The position numbers and the translations under genes were made by a program. Source: Amycolatopsis sp. 195334CR (lineage in GTDB: Bacteria > Actinomycetota > Actinomycetes > Mycobacteriales > Pseudonocardiaceae). From it: a stretch of DNA of 64,000 nucleotides. The notes under the pieces are model-generated. The model had not been told where the DNA came from, did not search any database, and worked only from the letters and a program-made list of their open reading frames with translations. The stretch covers positions 1,334,396 to 1,398,395 of the forward strand of contig NZ_JAFJMJ010000003.1 of assembly GCF_017309385.1 (NCBI RefSeq), read 5' to 3'. Shown in pieces: positions 51,948 to 62,119 of the stretch (position 1 is its first letter; each line of letters opens with the position of its first letter).

Positions 51948-53131
51948 GGACGGTCGACGGCGTGTCCGCGCGTGGCCAGCACGACGGTCAGCACCAGCAA
52001 AGCGCAGACACCCGCGGTGAAGTGGATCGGTGCCGGGCTGAAGGTCGACGCCAGCACCAGCACGCCGGCCACCGGGAAGCCGATCGCGATCGGACGGCAT
52101 TCGTTCGACGGCCCCACGTGCAGCAACCACACGCTGAACAGGAACAACGCCACCGGGATCGTGGTGGCCAGCGCGGTCGGCACGCCGCCGATGTGCGCGG
52201 TGTGCGTGTCGTAGTCGACGGCCACCTCGATCCCGGCCCCCAGCGCGGCCAGCGACGCGAAGATCACGTAGTGCCCGTAGCCCCAGGTGAGCGAGGCCCG
52301 CAGGGTGGTCATGCGGAGGTGCCCCGGCTGGTCGAAGTAGAGCCACCACAGCGCGAACACGATGACCAGCGCGGCCACCGCCAGTGAGATCAGCGGGCCC
52401 GCGTGCCCTTCGGCGATGGCCTCGCGGAAGGCGTTGGTGGAACTCAGGATCGTCTCGCCGAGCACGATGATGGTGAACAGCCCGTACCGCTCGGCGATGT
52501 GGTGGCGGTGGTAGTGGGTGCCGTGCGCGCGTTCCGCCCACACCGGGGTGGCCACCTCGACCAGCATCAGCACCACGAACCCGGGCAACTGCACGCCTTC
52601 GGGCAGGAACAGCCAGAGCACCCAGCCGAGCTGCGCGACCACGATGCCCGCCGCGTACCGCAGCGAGGTCGGGCGGCAGTCCACATCGGACCTCGCCGCC
52701 CGCAGCCACTGGGTCACCATGGCCAGCCGCATCACCACGTACCCGCCGACCACCACGTCGAACTCGCCCTCGAAGGCACGCGGGACCCCGGCGGCCACGA
52801 CCAGGCTGCCGGCGATCTGCACCAGCGTGGTCAGCCGGTACGGCCCGTCGTCGGTGTCGAAGGACGACGCGAACCAGGTGAAGTTCATCCACGCCCACCA
52901 GATGGCGAAGAACACCATCAGGAAGCTCAGCACGCCTTCGCCGATGTGGTTCTCCGCGATCCCGTGGTGCAGCCCGACCGCGGCCTGCGCGACGGCCACC
53001 ACGAAGCAGAGGTCGAAGAGCAGTTCCAGCGGGGTCGCGACGCGGTGGGGCTCCTCGGTGTCCCTGGCGCGCATCGGCCGGTGCCAGACCCTGACGCGGT
53101 TGTGCGGACGCTGCCGTTCCTCCGTGGTCAC
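51944..53131 (-). CDS. LtrA family (low temperature requirement A) membrane protein
   Basis: This 395-residue polytopic protein, with about ten to twelve membrane segments, matches the LtrA family: ATPLELLFDLCFVVAVAQA, WAWMNFTWFASSFDTDD, ERYGLFTIIVLGETILS and a hydrophobic C-terminus. Its function is undefined; the name comes from a Listeria cold-growth mutant. The GTG at 53131 (TTEERQRPHNRVRVW) is chosen because the further upstream reading frame has no family similarity. Its stop TAG overlaps the Ldt stop. Confidence 0.85.
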   Translation of the reverse strand: MTTEERQRPHNRVRVWHRPMRARDTEEPHRVATPLELLFDLCFVVAVAQAAVGLHHGIAENHIGEGVLSFLMVFFAIWWAWMNFTWFASSFDTDDGPYRLTTLVQIAGSLVVAAGVPRAFEGEFDVVVGGYVVMRLAMVTQWLRAARSDVDCRPTSLRYAAGIVVAQLGWVLWLFLPEGVQLPGFVVLMLVEVATPVWAERAHGTHYHRHHIAERYGLFTIIVLGETILSSTNAFREAIAEGHAGPLISLAVAALVIVFALWWLYFDQPGHLRMTTLRASLTWGYGHYVIFASLAALGAGIEVAVDYDTHTAHIGGVPTALATTIPVALFLFSVWLLHVGPSNECRPIAIGFPVAGVLVLASTFSPAPIHFTAGVCALLVLTVVLATRGHAVDRP

Positions 53132-53422
53132 GCCCCGGGATCGTACTGGAGTGAGCCCGGGTTCTCCCCTTCCCGAGCTCACCCCAGCGAGTCCTCCGCG
53201 CGTGCTACCCGATGCGGGTGGCGACGCTCCCAGCGGCCACCGTGCGATCCCCCGCGGCCGTCGGCGACGAGCGCCTGGGAGCTGGTCCCGGATGCGCGTC
53301 CGGGTCCGATCCGGCACAGGTGCCTGACCGGAATTGCCACACTGGGTAGCTGATTTCCCCTCACGAAGGTGTCCAGAGCCTTCCATAGTTGCTCTGCGTA
53401 GCGCCATTAGCTGACCGGCATG
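53132..53422. other. Intergenic region without a recognised gene
   Basis: This 291-base gap lies between the LtrA start and the stop of the MFS gene, both on the minus strand. It should hold the LtrA promoter. Apart from a distant GCTCCCAG/CTGGGAGC inverted repeat, near 53229 and 53274, I see no gene, tRNA or clear operator. One frame here extends LtrA upstream, but codon use and content do not support it. Confidence 0.5.
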
Positions 53423-54898
53423 TCACCCGGATGGGCTATCCACGAATACGCTCGGCTCCTCGTTGACTGCGACGCGCCGCCGTCGCAGCTCGAAGATGCC
53501 CAGTCCGAGGGCGACCGCGGTGAGCGCGGCCGCGCACCCCATCGACACCGCCAGCGCCACCGGGTAGTCCTCACCCGAACCGGTGACCACGGCGTGGAAG
53601 ATCGAGGCGAGCAGCGCGGTGCCGATCGCCGTCCCGATGCGCTGACCGGTCTGCAACGCACCCCCGGCCACCCCGGCCATCCTGGTCGGCACGCATTCCA
53701 GGGTGAGCGTGGTGTTGGGCGAGATCACCATGCCACCGCCGAGGCCGCCGATCAGCAGCGGCAGCGCCACCGCGAGCCCGGCGTGCGCCGGGAACAGCAG
53801 TACCGCCACCCCCGAGCCGACCATGCCGACCACCACCATGGTCAGCCCGGTCACGGTCAGCCCGCGGCCCCAGCGCTCGACCAGCCTGCCCGCCACCACC
53901 GACGAAACCGCCGAGCCGACCGCGAACGGCGTCACCGCGAGCCCCGACTCCAGCGGTGTGTACCCCAGTCCCTGCTGGAAGAACATCGCGAAGACCAGCC
54001 AGATCCCGGTGAACGCGCAGAAGTAGACCGAACCGAGGGTGGCGCCGCTGGTGAACCCGCGCACCGTGGTGAACAGCCGGACGTCCAGCAGCGGCGCCCG
54101 CTCCAGCCGCACCAGGCGCCGCTCCCACCAGACAAAAAGGACACCGAGCACCACCGCGACCGGGAACATCCACCACAGCGAGCCCAGCCCGCCCTGTTCG
54201 GCCTCCATCACCGGGAACAGCACCCCGGCCACCGCCAGCCCGAGCAGCAGCGCGCCGACGAAGTCCAATTCGGACTTCAGCCCGCGCAGGCGCCGCGGTG
54301 ACTTGGGCAGCAGCTTGGCCGCGAGCACCAGCGCCAGCGCGCCGATCGGGATGTTCACGAAGAACACCCACCGCCAGCCATCCGGATCCCCGAAGGCGGC
54401 CAGGATCACCCCGCCCAGCACCGGCCCGACCGCGGTGGACAGGCCGACCGTGGCGCCGAACATGCCGAACGCGCGCCCGCGTTCCGGACCGGCGAACAGC
54501 TCCTGGATCAGGCCGGTGTTCTGCGGGGTGAGCAGGCCGCCCGCCATGCCCTGCAGCAGCCGGGCCAGGATCAGCAGCACCTCGGTCGGCGCGAACCCGG
54601 CGAGCGCGCTGGTCAGCACGAACGCGGTGAGCGCGAAGAGGAACATCCGCCGCCTGCCCAGCGCGTCGCCGAGCCTGCCGCCGGCGACCAGCACCAGGCC
54701 GAAGGTCAGCGCGTAGCCGGACACCACCCACTGCATGCCACCCGCCGACGCACCGAGGTCGCGCTGCATCGACGGCAGGGCCACGTTCACGATGCTGACG
54801 TCGAGCAGCACCATGAACCCCGCGGTCAAGGTCACCGCGAGCGCCTTCCAGCGACGGGGATCGGGTTCGACGCGGTGACTGGCCTCGGCTGTACTCAC
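53423..54898 (-). CDS. MFS drug efflux transporter (DHA2, 14-segment type)
   Basis: This 491-residue transporter belongs to the EmrB/QacA drug:proton antiporter family with 14 membrane segments. Motif C-like GATVGLSTAVGPVLGGVIL, motif A GGRLGDALGRRRMFL and motif D1 LDVSIVNVALPSMQRDLGAS are clear. Substrates may be toxic compounds or endogenous metabolites. GTG start at 54898. No regulator is adjacent; dnaE lies 43 bases upstream on the same strand, so some transcription may continue from it. Confidence 0.93.
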   Translation of the reverse strand: MSTAEASHRVEPDPRRWKALAVTLTAGFMVLLDVSIVNVALPSMQRDLGASAGGMQWVVSGYALTFGLVLVAGGRLGDALGRRRMFLFALTAFVLTSALAGFAPTEVLLILARLLQGMAGGLLTPQNTGLIQELFAGPERGRAFGMFGATVGLSTAVGPVLGGVILAAFGDPDGWRWVFFVNIPIGALALVLAAKLLPKSPRRLRGLKSELDFVGALLLGLAVAGVLFPVMEAEQGGLGSLWWMFPVAVVLGVLFVWWERRLVRLERAPLLDVRLFTTVRGFTSGATLGSVYFCAFTGIWLVFAMFFQQGLGYTPLESGLAVTPFAVGSAVSSVVAGRLVERWGRGLTVTGLTMVVVGMVGSGVAVLLFPAHAGLAVALPLLIGGLGGGMVISPNTTLTLECVPTRMAGVAGGALQTGQRIGTAIGTALLASIFHAVVTGSGEDYPVALAVSMGCAAALTAVALGLGIFELRRRRVAVNEEPSVFVDSPSG

Positions 54899-54941
54899 CC
54901 GTCCATCGTCGCGCGGATCACCGCCCCCGGCTCGCCAAGGG

Positions 54942-57900
54942 TCACGTGTTGGCGGTGATCCCCTGGATGCTCTTCAGCTCACCCATCAGCATCGAGCTGA
55001 CCCGCACCGGGTAGTCGTCCAGCGCGTACATCCGCGGTCCCTGCTTGCCCATCAGCTTCAGGTGCGCCGGGGTCTCGCCCTTGTGCGCCAGCAACGTGGA
55101 CTTCAGCTCGCTGACCACCGACTGGTCGAGCTTCTCCGCGGCGACCAGCAGCACCAGCGGCGGCTCCTCGTCCCCGACCGCGGCGTCGGACAGGTCCAGC
55201 GGCACCAGCCCGCCGCCGAACACCGACATCTTGTCCTCGCGCCAGTTCACCCGGCCCTTGACCAGCACCGCGTTGTCCTCGATCAGGTCGGCCGCGAAGA
55301 TCGCGTAGGACTTGGGGAAGAACAGCACCTCCAGCGAGGCGTCCATGTCCTCCACCGTGCAGATCGCCCAGGGCTCGCCCTTCTTGTTGACCCGCCGCTC
55401 CAGCGACGTGATCAGCCCGGACACCACGATCTCGCCTTCCTTCGGCGGGTCCGCCAGAATCGCCGCGATCGGCCGCTTCGCGTGCTTGCGCAGGATCCGC
55501 TCGGCCCCGTCGAGCGGGTGCGCCGAAACGTAGAGCCCCAGCATCTCCCGTTCGTAGGAGAGCAGCTGCTTGCGCGGGTACTCCTCGTCGCTGAACTTCA
55601 GGTGCGCCAGCGGGGAGGACGCCGCCGCGGCCGCCGCGTCGTCCGGCTCGTCGCCCATCGGCCCGAACAGGTCGAACTGGCCCATCGCCTGCTGGCGCTT
55701 GAGCGGCACCACCGCTTCCACGGCTTCTTCGTGCGCCTGCACCATGGACAGCCGGGTGTTGCCCATCGAGTCGAACGCCCCGGCCTTGATCAGCGACTCC
55801 AGCACCCGCTTGTTGCAGGCCACCAGCTCCGACTTGTCCAGGAAGTCGGTGAACGAGGTGTACTTGCCCTTCTCCTCGCGGGTCTTGATGATCGACTCGA
55901 CCACGTTCGCGCCCACGTTGCGGACCGCGCCCATGCCGAAGCGGATGTCGTCCCCGACGGCCGCGAACCGCTGGGCCGACTCGTTGACGTCCGGCGGCAG
56001 CACCTTGATCCCGAGGCGGCGGCATTCGGACAGGTAGATCGCGGACTTGTCCTTGTTGTCCCCGACCGAGGTGAGCAGCGCGGCCATGTACTCCGCGGTG
56101 TAGTTCGCCTTGAGGTACGCGGTCCAGTACGAGATCAGGCCGTAGGCGGCCGCATGGCTCTTGTTGAACGCGTACCCGGCGAACGGGAGGATCGTGTCCC
56201 AGAGGGCCTTGATCGCCTCGTCGGAGAACCCGCCGGGCACCAGGTCGCTGGCCTTCATCCCGGCCTCGAAGCCCTCGAACTCCTTCTCGAGGACTTCCTG
56301 CTTCTTCTTGCCCATCGCGCGGCGGAGCACGTCCGCGCGGCCCATCGAGTACCCGGCCACCTTCTGGCCGATGTGCATGATCTGCTCCTGGTAGACGATC
56401 AGGCCGTAGGTGTCGGCCAGGATCTCCTTCAGGGGCTCGTCGAGCTGCGGGTGGATCGGTTTGACCTTCTGCCGGTTGTTCTTCCGGTCGGCGTAGTCGT
56501 TGTGCGCGTTCATGCCCATCGGGCCGGGGCGGTACAGCGCGCCGACCGCGACGATGTCGTCGAACAGTGTGGGCTGCATGCGGCGCAGCAGGTCGCGCAT
56601 CGGGCCACCGTCCAGCTGGAACACACCGAGCGTGTCCCCGCGGGCGAGCAGCTTGTAGGTCTCCGGGTCCTCGACGCCCAGGGTGTCGAGGTCGATGTCG
56701 ACCCCGCGGTTGGCCTTGATGTTGTCGATCGCGTCGCCGATGACGGTCAGGTTGCGCAGGCCGAGGAAGTCCATCTTCAGCAGGCCGATGGCCTCGCAGG
56801 ACGGGTAGTCCCAGCCGGTGATGATGGAGCCGTCGTCGCGCTGCCACAGCGGGATCGCGTTGGTCAGCGGCTCGCTCGACATGATCACCGCGCAGGCGTG
56901 CACGCCGGCGTTGCGGATCAGGCCTTCGAGGCCGCGGGCGGTCTCGAAGATGGTGGACACCTCGGAGTCGGTCTCCACCAGCGCGCGCACCTCGGCCGCT
57001 TCGCCGTAGCGCTCGTGCTCGGGGTTGACGATGCCGGACAGCGGGATGTCCTTGGCCATGATCGGCGGCGGCAGCGCCTTGGAGATCTTGTCCGCGATCG
57101 CGTAGCCGGGCTGTCCGTAGTGGACACGGGCGGCGTCCTTGATCGCCGCCTTGGTCTTAATGGTGCCGAAGGTGATCACCTGGGCGACCTTGTCCACGCC
57201 GTACTTGTCGGTGGCGTAGCGGATCATCTCGCCGCGGCGGCGGTCGTCGAAGTCGATGTCGATATCGGGCATCGAGACGCGCTCGGGGTTGAGGAACCGC
57301 TCGAACAGCAGCTTCTGCGGGATCGGGTCCAGGTTGGTGATACCGAGCACGTAGGCGACCAGCGAACCGGCGGCCGAACCACGGCCGGGGCCGACCCGGA
57401 TGCCCACGCGCCGGGCGTAGTTGATCAGGTCGGCGACGATCAGGAAGTAGGCCGGGAAGCCCTTCCCGATGATGACGTCGAGCTCGACCTCGATGCGCTC
57501 CTGGTAGCCATCGGGCGCGCCTTCGGGGAACCGCCACTTGAGGCCGCGCTGGACCTCCTCGCGCAGCCAGGTGCCCTGGTCGTAGCCGTCGGGGACCTCG
57601 AAGAACGGGAGGCGGTCCTTGTGCGCGTAGACCTCTTCGTAGGACTGGACGCGCTCGGCGATCAGCAGCGTGGAGTCCGCCGCGCCCGGGACCTCGGTGT
57701 CCCAGTACGACCGCATCTCCTCCGCGGACTTCAGGTAGTAACCATCACCATCGAACTTGAACCGGTTCGGGTCATTGAGCGTCTTGCCCGCCTGCACACA
57801 CAGCAACGCACTATGCGTATCCGCCTGATCCCGCGTGACGTAGTGCGAGTCGTTCGTCGCCAGCGGCCGGATCCCCAGCTGCTTGCCGATCTCCAGCAAA

Positions 57901-58532
57901 CCCTCACGCACCGACCGCTCGATCGGCAACCCGTGGTCCATCAACTCCAGGAAGAAGTTGTCCGGCCCGAAAATATCCTTGTAGTCCGACGCGGCCTGGA
58001 TCGCCTCGGCCTTCTGCCCCAGCCGCAACCGAGTCTGCACCTCACCCGACGGACACCCCGTCGTGGCGATGATCCCCTCGTGCAGCTCGGAGATCAGCTC
58101 CCGATCCATCCGCGGCTTGCGGTAATACCCCTCAAGACTGGCCAGCGACGACAACCGGAACAGATTGCGCAACCCCTGCGCGTTCTCCGCCAGCATCGTC
58201 ATATGCGTGTAGGCGCCCCCACCGGAGACATCGCCACCCTCACCGAACTCATCAGCCCCACGCTGGTTCGACTGCCCCCAGAACACCGGCTTCTTGTGGA
58301 ACCGCGACTCCGGCGCCACATACGCCTCGATCCCGATGATCGGCTTGATCCCGGCCTTGCGCGCCTGCTGGTAGAACTCATCCGCCCCGTACATGTTGCC
58401 GTGGTCGGTCATCCCCACCGCCGGCATCTCCAACCGAGACGCCTCGGCGAACAACGGCGCGATCTTCGCCGCACCGTCCAGCATCGAGTACTCGGTGTGC
58501 ACATGCAGATGGACAAAAGAGTCCTTGGACAC
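54942..58532 (-). CDS. dnaE: DNA polymerase III alpha subunit
   Basis: This 1196-residue replicative polymerase starts with a PHP domain ([19 protein letters not shown] and [14 protein letters not shown]) and has the catalytic aspartates in [17 protein letters not shown] near residue 423. The Cterminal OB-fold lies in [19 protein letters not shown]. It is the DnaE1 form, distinct from the DnaE2 mutasome protein, judging by context and PHP conservation. The GTG at 58532 starts [10 protein letters not shown]. The 5' 800 bases use a looser codon set than the rest (14 of 78 sampled codons end in T, compared with 1 of 56 at the 3' end), as if from another source. Confidence 0.96.
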   Translation of the reverse strand: MSKDSFVHLHVHTEYSMLDGAAKIAPLFAEASRLEMPAVGMTDHGNMYGADEFYQQARKAGIKPIIGIEAYVAPESRFHKKPVFWGQSNQRGADEFGEGGDVSGGGAYTHMTMLAENAQGLRNLFRLSSLASLEGYYRKPRMDRELISELHEGIIATTGCPSGEVQTRLRLGQKAEAIQAASDYKDIFGPDNFFLELMDHGLPIERSVREGLLEIGKQLGIRPLATNDSHYVTRDQADTHSALLCVQAGKTLNDPNRFKFDGDGYYLKSAEEMRSYWDTEVPGAADSTLLIAERVQSYEEVYAHKDRLPFFEVPDGYDQGTWLREEVQRGLKWRFPEGAPDGYQERIEVELDVIIGKGFPAYFLIVADLINYARRVGIRVGPGRGSAAGSLVAYVLGITNLDPIPQKLLFERFLNPERVSMPDIDIDFDDRRRGEMIRYATDKYGVDKVAQVITFGTIKTKAAIKDAARVHYGQPGYAIADKISKALPPPIMAKDIPLSGIVNPEHERYGEAAEVRALVETDSEVSTIFETARGLEGLIRNAGVHACAVIMSSEPLTNAIPLWQRDDGSIITGWDYPSCEAIGLLKMDFLGLRNLTVIGDAIDNIKANRGVDIDLDTLGVEDPETYKLLARGDTLGVFQLDGGPMRDLLRRMQPTLFDDIVAVGALYRPGPMGMNAHNDYADRKNNRQKVKPIHPQLDEPLKEILADTYGLIVYQEQIMHIGQKVAGYSMGRADVLRRAMGKKKQEVLEKEFEGFEAGMKASDLVPGGFSDEAIKALWDTILPFAGYAFNKSHAAAYGLISYWTAYLKANYTAEYMAALLTSVGDNKDKSAIYLSECRRLGIKVLPPDVNESAQRFAAVGDDIRFGMGAVRNVGANVVESIIKTREEKGKYTSFTDFLDKSELVACNKRVLESLIKAGAFDSMGNTRLSMVQAHEEAVEAVVPLKRQQAMGQFDLFGPMGDEPDDAAAAAASSPLAHLKFSDEEYPRKQLLSYEREMLGLYVSAHPLDGAERILRKHAKRPIAAILADPPKEGEIVVSGLITSLERRVNKKGEPWAICTVEDMDASLEVLFFPKSYAIFAADLIEDNAVLVKGRVNWREDKMSVFGGGLVPLDLSDAAVGDEEPPLVLLVAAEKLDQSVVSELKSTLLAHKGETPAHLKLMGKQGPRMYALDDYPVRVSSMLMGELKSIQGITANT

Positions 58533-58891
58533 CAGCGAAAACCTCCCCTGAACACCAACCGGCCACGACCGTCACCCGGGGGATCCACCCTAGTCCAGCC
58601 GACGCCCCAGCGCTCCAGCGACACCCCAGACCCAAACCCCTCAGAATAGGGCGCGCCCCTGCCACGAACCCGCCCTCGGCTGATCATTTTGAGCCCGGCT
58701 CCCGGCAGCCGCCCGGCCACGAAGATCCCTAGTGACCCAGCTCACCCGTCCGGTCGCCCAAGATCCACCCCGCCCGGCCCGCACCCCAGCTCAACGCGGA
58801 AATCCAAGGCCCCCAAGCCAAACCGGCCGGTCTGCCGCCGTTCCCCCGTCCGCTTGACAACGCCGAGCGCGCGACCGCACCATCACCCCTC
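58533..58891. other. Intergenic region between divergent dnaE and gntR genes
   Basis: This 359-base gap should contain both promoters. TTGACA at 58854-58859 could serve the gntR operon, although no good -10 box follows. Base composition up to about 58690 resembles the atypical 5' part of dnaE (richer in A, with CCACCC-type runs). No gene or RNA was recognised. Confidence 0.5.
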
Positions 58892-59614
58892 GTGAACCTG
58901 TCAGACAGCCAGACAGTCGGACATACCGCCCAGCGGATGACCGCGATGGAGGCGGTGCTCGCCGGGCTCCGCGCCGCCATCGAGGGCGGAGAGTACGCCG
59001 TCGGCGGCAAGCTCCCGTCCGAGGCCGCGCTGTCGGCGGAGTTCGAGGTCAGCCGCTCGGTGGTGCGCGAGGCACTGCGCGCGCTGCAGGCACTGGGGCT
59101 GACCGTCTCCCGGCCCGGCAAGGGCACCTTCGTCGCGGCCGCGGGCCCGGTGGAGAACCCGATCTTCGGCGACTACTCGGCCCGCGACCTGTTCGAGGTC
59201 CGCAGGCACGTGGAGATCCCGGTGGCCGGGTACGCGGCCCTGCGCCGCGGCCAGGACGATCTCGACCTGCTCGAACACCTCCTCGACAAGATGGGCGCCG
59301 AAACCGACAACACCGGCTGGGTGGCGCTGGACAGCCTGTTCCACATCACCATCGCCCAGGCCTCGGGCAACCCGGCCTTCAGCAAGGTCATCGAGGAGAT
59401 CCGCGACGCGCTCTCCCGCCAGTCGAGCTTCCTCAACCAGCTCGGCGACCGGCAGGCCGAGTCCAACGCCGAGCACGCCGAAATCGTGCGGGCCATCGCC
59501 GACGGGGCCGAGACGGCCGCCGTCGAGGCGATGACCCGCCACCTCGACAACGTCGAGCGAACGCTCGAAACCATCGTGCGCAAAGACGCGCACCGACCCT
59601 CGGAGCACCCGTGA
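58892..59614 (+). CDS. GntR/FadR-type transcriptional regulator
   Basis: This 240-residue regulator has a winged helix ([41 protein letters not shown], split by its turns) and an all-helical FCD effector domain with metal-binding residues ([37 protein letters not shown]). It most likely controls the asparagine operon it heads. The GTG at 58892 gives the longest form, but an ATG at 58937 may be the true start. In that case CTGTCAGACAG (58898-58908) and the following CAGACAGTC lie in the leader as operator. Its stop overlaps the permease GTG. Confidence 0.92.
   Translation: MNLSDSQTVGHTAQRMTAMEAVLAGLRAAIEGGEYAVGGKLPSEAALSAEFEVSRSVVREALRALQALGLTVSRPGKGTFVAAAGPVENPIFGDYSARDLFEVRRHVEIPVAGYAALRRGQDDLDLLEHLLDKMGAETDNTGWVALDSLFHITIAQASGNPAFSKVIEEIRDALSRQSSFLNQLGDRQAESNAEHAEIVRAIADGAETAAVEAMTRHLDNVERTLETIVRKDAHRPSEHP
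58898..58919 (+). promoter_or_regulatory. CTGTC/GACAG repeats, candidate GntR operator
   Basis: The palindrome CTGTCAGACAG (58898-58908) is followed at once by a further CAGACAGTC half-site. The motif lies at the 5' edge of the gntR frame, before the alternative ATG. FadR-type proteins recognise short GT-N-AC dyads, so self-binding here is plausible. Confidence 0.4.
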
Positions 59615-61053
59615 CGGACCAGATCCTGCAGCCCGCGACGGCGGCGGCCGAAGAACCGGCCGACGCCGGGGACGCCGGCTACAGCAAGGCGCTCAAGCCG
59701 CGGCACATCAGCATGATCGCCATCGGCGGCGCCATCGGCACCGGCCTGTTCCTCGGCGCGGGCGGCAGGCTCGCCCAGGCCGGCCCGGCGCTGGCGATCG
59801 CCTACGCCATCTGCGGCCTGTTCGCCTTCTTCGTGGTCCGCGCGCTCGGCGAGCTGATCCTGCACCGCCCGTCCTCCGGCGCGTTCGTCTCCTACGCCCG
59901 CGAGTTCATGGGCGAGAAGGGCGCCTTCGTCGCCGGCTGGATGTACTTCCTCAACTGGGCCACCACCGGCATCGCCGACATCACCGCGATCGCGTTGTAC
60001 GCGCACTTCTGGAGCTTCTTCACGCCGATCCCGCAGTGGGTCCTGGCGCTGGTCGCGCTGGCCATCGTGCTGGTGCTGAACCTGGTCTCGGTGAAGCTGT
60101 TCGGCGAGATGGAGTTCTGGTTCGCCATCATCAAGGTGGCCGCGCTGGTGCTGTTCATGATCATCGGCATCGTGCTGCTGGTCACCGGCGACCCGATCAA
60201 CGGCACCACGCCCAGCGTCAGCCTGCTCGGCAGCGAGGGCGGCTTCCTGCCCAACGGCCTGCTCCCGCTGGTGCTGGTGATCCAGGGCATCGTGTTCGCC
60301 TACGCCTCGGTCGAGCTGGTCGGCGTGACCGCGGGTGAGACCGCCGAACCGGCGAAGATCATGCCGAAGGCGATCAACTCGATCATGTGGCGGATCGGCG
60401 TCTTCTACGTCGGCTCGGTGGTGCTGCTGGCGATGCTGATGCCGTGGAGCTCCTACACCAAGGGCGAGAGCCCGTTCGTCACGGTACTGTCGAACATCGG
60501 CATCCCGGCCGCCGGCGACGTGATGAACCTGGTGGTGCTGACCGCGGCGATGTCCAGCCTGAACTCCGGGCTGTACTCCACCGGCCGCATCCTGCGCTCG
60601 ATGGCGGTGGCCGGGTCGGCGCCGAAGTTCACCGGCGTGATGAACCGCAACCACGTGCCCTACGGCGGCATCCTGCTCACCGCGGCGGTCTGCGTGCTGG
60701 GCGTCGGCCTCAACTACGTGGTGCCCGCGGACGCGTTCGAGATCGTGCTGAACTTCGCCGCCATCGGCATCCTGTCCACCTGGGGCATCATCATGCTGTC
60801 CCACCTGCTGTTCTGGCGGAAGACCAAGGCGGGCCACCTGCAGCGGCCGTCGTTCCGGCTGCCCGGGTCACCGGTCACCGAGATCGTCACCCTGGTGTTC
60901 CTGGCCAGCGTCGTGGTGCTGATGTGGTTCGACGAGCTGGGCAGGCTGACCCTGATGTCGCTGCCCGCGATCGTGCTCGCGCTGGTGATCGGCTGGTTCG
61001 TGGTCCGCAAGCGGGTCGACACCACCAAGGCGCTGAACGAGGGTGGGCAGTGA
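59611..61053 (+). CDS. ansP: Amino acid permease, probably L-asparagine (AnsP type)
   Basis: This 480-residue transporter of the amino acid-polyamine-organocation family has 12 membrane segments. The family motif [21 protein letters not shown] and the [30 protein letters not shown] stretch (split by a loop) resemble AnsP/GabP-type permeases. The gene lies between a GntR regulator and an asparaginase, with GTGA overlaps on both sides, so asparagine is the most probable substrate. Inference of specificity rests mainly on that context. Confidence 0.88.
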   Translation: MTDQILQPATAAAEEPADAGDAGYSKALKPRHISMIAIGGAIGTGLFLGAGGRLAQAGPALAIAYAICGLFAFFVVRALGELILHRPSSGAFVSYAREFMGEKGAFVAGWMYFLNWATTGIADITAIALYAHFWSFFTPIPQWVLALVALAIVLVLNLVSVKLFGEMEFWFAIIKVAALVLFMIIGIVLLVTGDPINGTTPSVSLLGSEGGFLPNGLLPLVLVIQGIVFAYASVELVGVTAGETAEPAKIMPKAINSIMWRIGVFYVGSVVLLAMLMPWSSYTKGESPFVTVLSNIGIPAAGDVMNLVVLTAAMSSLNSGLYSTGRILRSMAVAGSAPKFTGVMNRNHVPYGGILLTAAVCVLGVGLNYVVPADAFEIVLNFAAIGILSTWGIIMLSHLLFWRKTKAGHLQRPSFRLPGSPVTEIVTLVFLASVVVLMWFDELGRLTLMSLPAIVLALVIGWFVVRKRVDTTKALNEGGQ

Positions 61054-61979
61054 CAAACCACGTTCCCCTGCTCCACGTCCTGCGCGACGGCCTGGTCGAG
61101 AGCGTCCACTTCGGTTCCGTGGTGGTGCTCGGCCCGGACGGCGAGGTCCGCTTCGCAACTGGTGACGTGGAATCGCCAGGTTATCCCCGCTCGGCGGCAA
61201 AACCGCTGCAGGCGGTGGCGATGACCAGGCTCGGCCTCGACCTGCCGGACGATCTCCGCGCACTGGTCGCGGCCAGCCACTCCGGTGAGGACTTCCACCT
61301 CGCCGGGGTGCGCCGCATCCTCGGCGACGCCGGGTGCACCGGGGCGGACCTGCGCAACCCGGTGGACCTGCCGTACGACCCGCACATCCGGGACGCCTGG
61401 CTGGCCGCCGGGCGCCCGGCCAGCAAGCTCTCGCACAACTGCTCCGGCAAGCACGCCGCGATGCTCGCGGTCAGCCGCGACCACGGCTGGTCCACAAAGG
61501 ACTACCTGAACCCCGATCACCCGTTGCAGCGCGAGATCGCGAAGGTGGTCAGCGAGCTGTCCGGGGAGCGGATCGCGAAGGTGGCGGCCGACGGCTGCGG
61601 GGCCCCGCTGTTCTCGATCTCGCTGCTCGGGCTGACCAGGGCGATCGGGCGCATCGGCGCGGCCGATCCGGAGACCGCGGAGGGCGCGGTCGCGCACGCG
61701 ATCCGGCGGCACCCGGAGATGGTGGCCGGGACCCGGCGCGACGTGACCAGGCTGATGCGCGCGGTGCCCGGGTTGATCGCGAAGGACGGGTTCGAGGGCG
61801 TGCAGGTGGCCGCCCTGCCGGACGGCTCGGCGCTGGGCGTGAAGATCGCCGACGGGGGCGACCGCGCCCGGCTGCCGGTGACGCTGGCCGCGCTCGGCGT
61901 GCTCGGCGTGGAGACCGGGCTGGACCGGGACCCGGCGCTGCGCGTGACCGGGGAGCTGGCACTGGCTCCCGTCGCGTAA
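61050..61979 (+). CDS. L-asparaginase II (Rhizobium etli type)
   Basis: This 309-residue enzyme belongs to the asparaginase II family (PF06089), unrelated to the E. coli type. It hydrolyses asparagine to aspartate and ammonia. Motifs [51 protein letters not shown] and [13 protein letters not shown] match the family, including the Ser-Lys and Cys residues of the active site. The GTG at 61050 overlaps the permease stop. It is the last gene of the uptake-degradation operon. Confidence 0.92.
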   Translation: MTNHVPLLHVLRDGLVESVHFGSVVVLGPDGEVRFATGDVESPGYPRSAAKPLQAVAMTRLGLDLPDDLRALVAASHSGEDFHLAGVRRILGDAGCTGADLRNPVDLPYDPHIRDAWLAAGRPASKLSHNCSGKHAAMLAVSRDHGWSTKDYLNPDHPLQREIAKVVSELSGERIAKVAADGCGAPLFSISLLGLTRAIGRIGAADPETAEGAVAHAIRRHPEMVAGTRRDVTRLMRAVPGLIAKDGFEGVQVAALPDGSALGVKIADGGDRARLPVTLAALGVLGVETGLDRDPALRVTGELALAPVA

Positions 61980-62119
61980 CCGATCTCGGCAATCAGCGCA
62001 ACCTCAGCACCCGTTCAGCGCAAGTGTGGAATCGTTGGTGGGTACCTGGTTTGGGTGATTCTTCCACCGGGTAACCCCGACGACTTGCGTGTTTCGTTCG
62101 ACAGCTGAGGAGCCCGGCG

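Noticed and set aside
51944..53407. Longer LtrA start near 53407
   Set aside because: The extra 92 residues are Arg/Pro/Gly-rich without similarity, and a good GTG at 53131 directly precedes the conserved region.
53132..53422. tRNA-like GGGTCCGATCC stretch near 53290
   Set aside because: No acceptor stem, anticodon arm or proper T-loop (GTTCRA) can be drawn around it.
55062..58649. Very long open frame (about 1195 codons) on the plus strand opposite dnaE
   Set aside because: It mirrors dnaE, has the Arg/His/Asp/Val-rich composition typical of antisense frames in high-GC DNA, and shows no domain.
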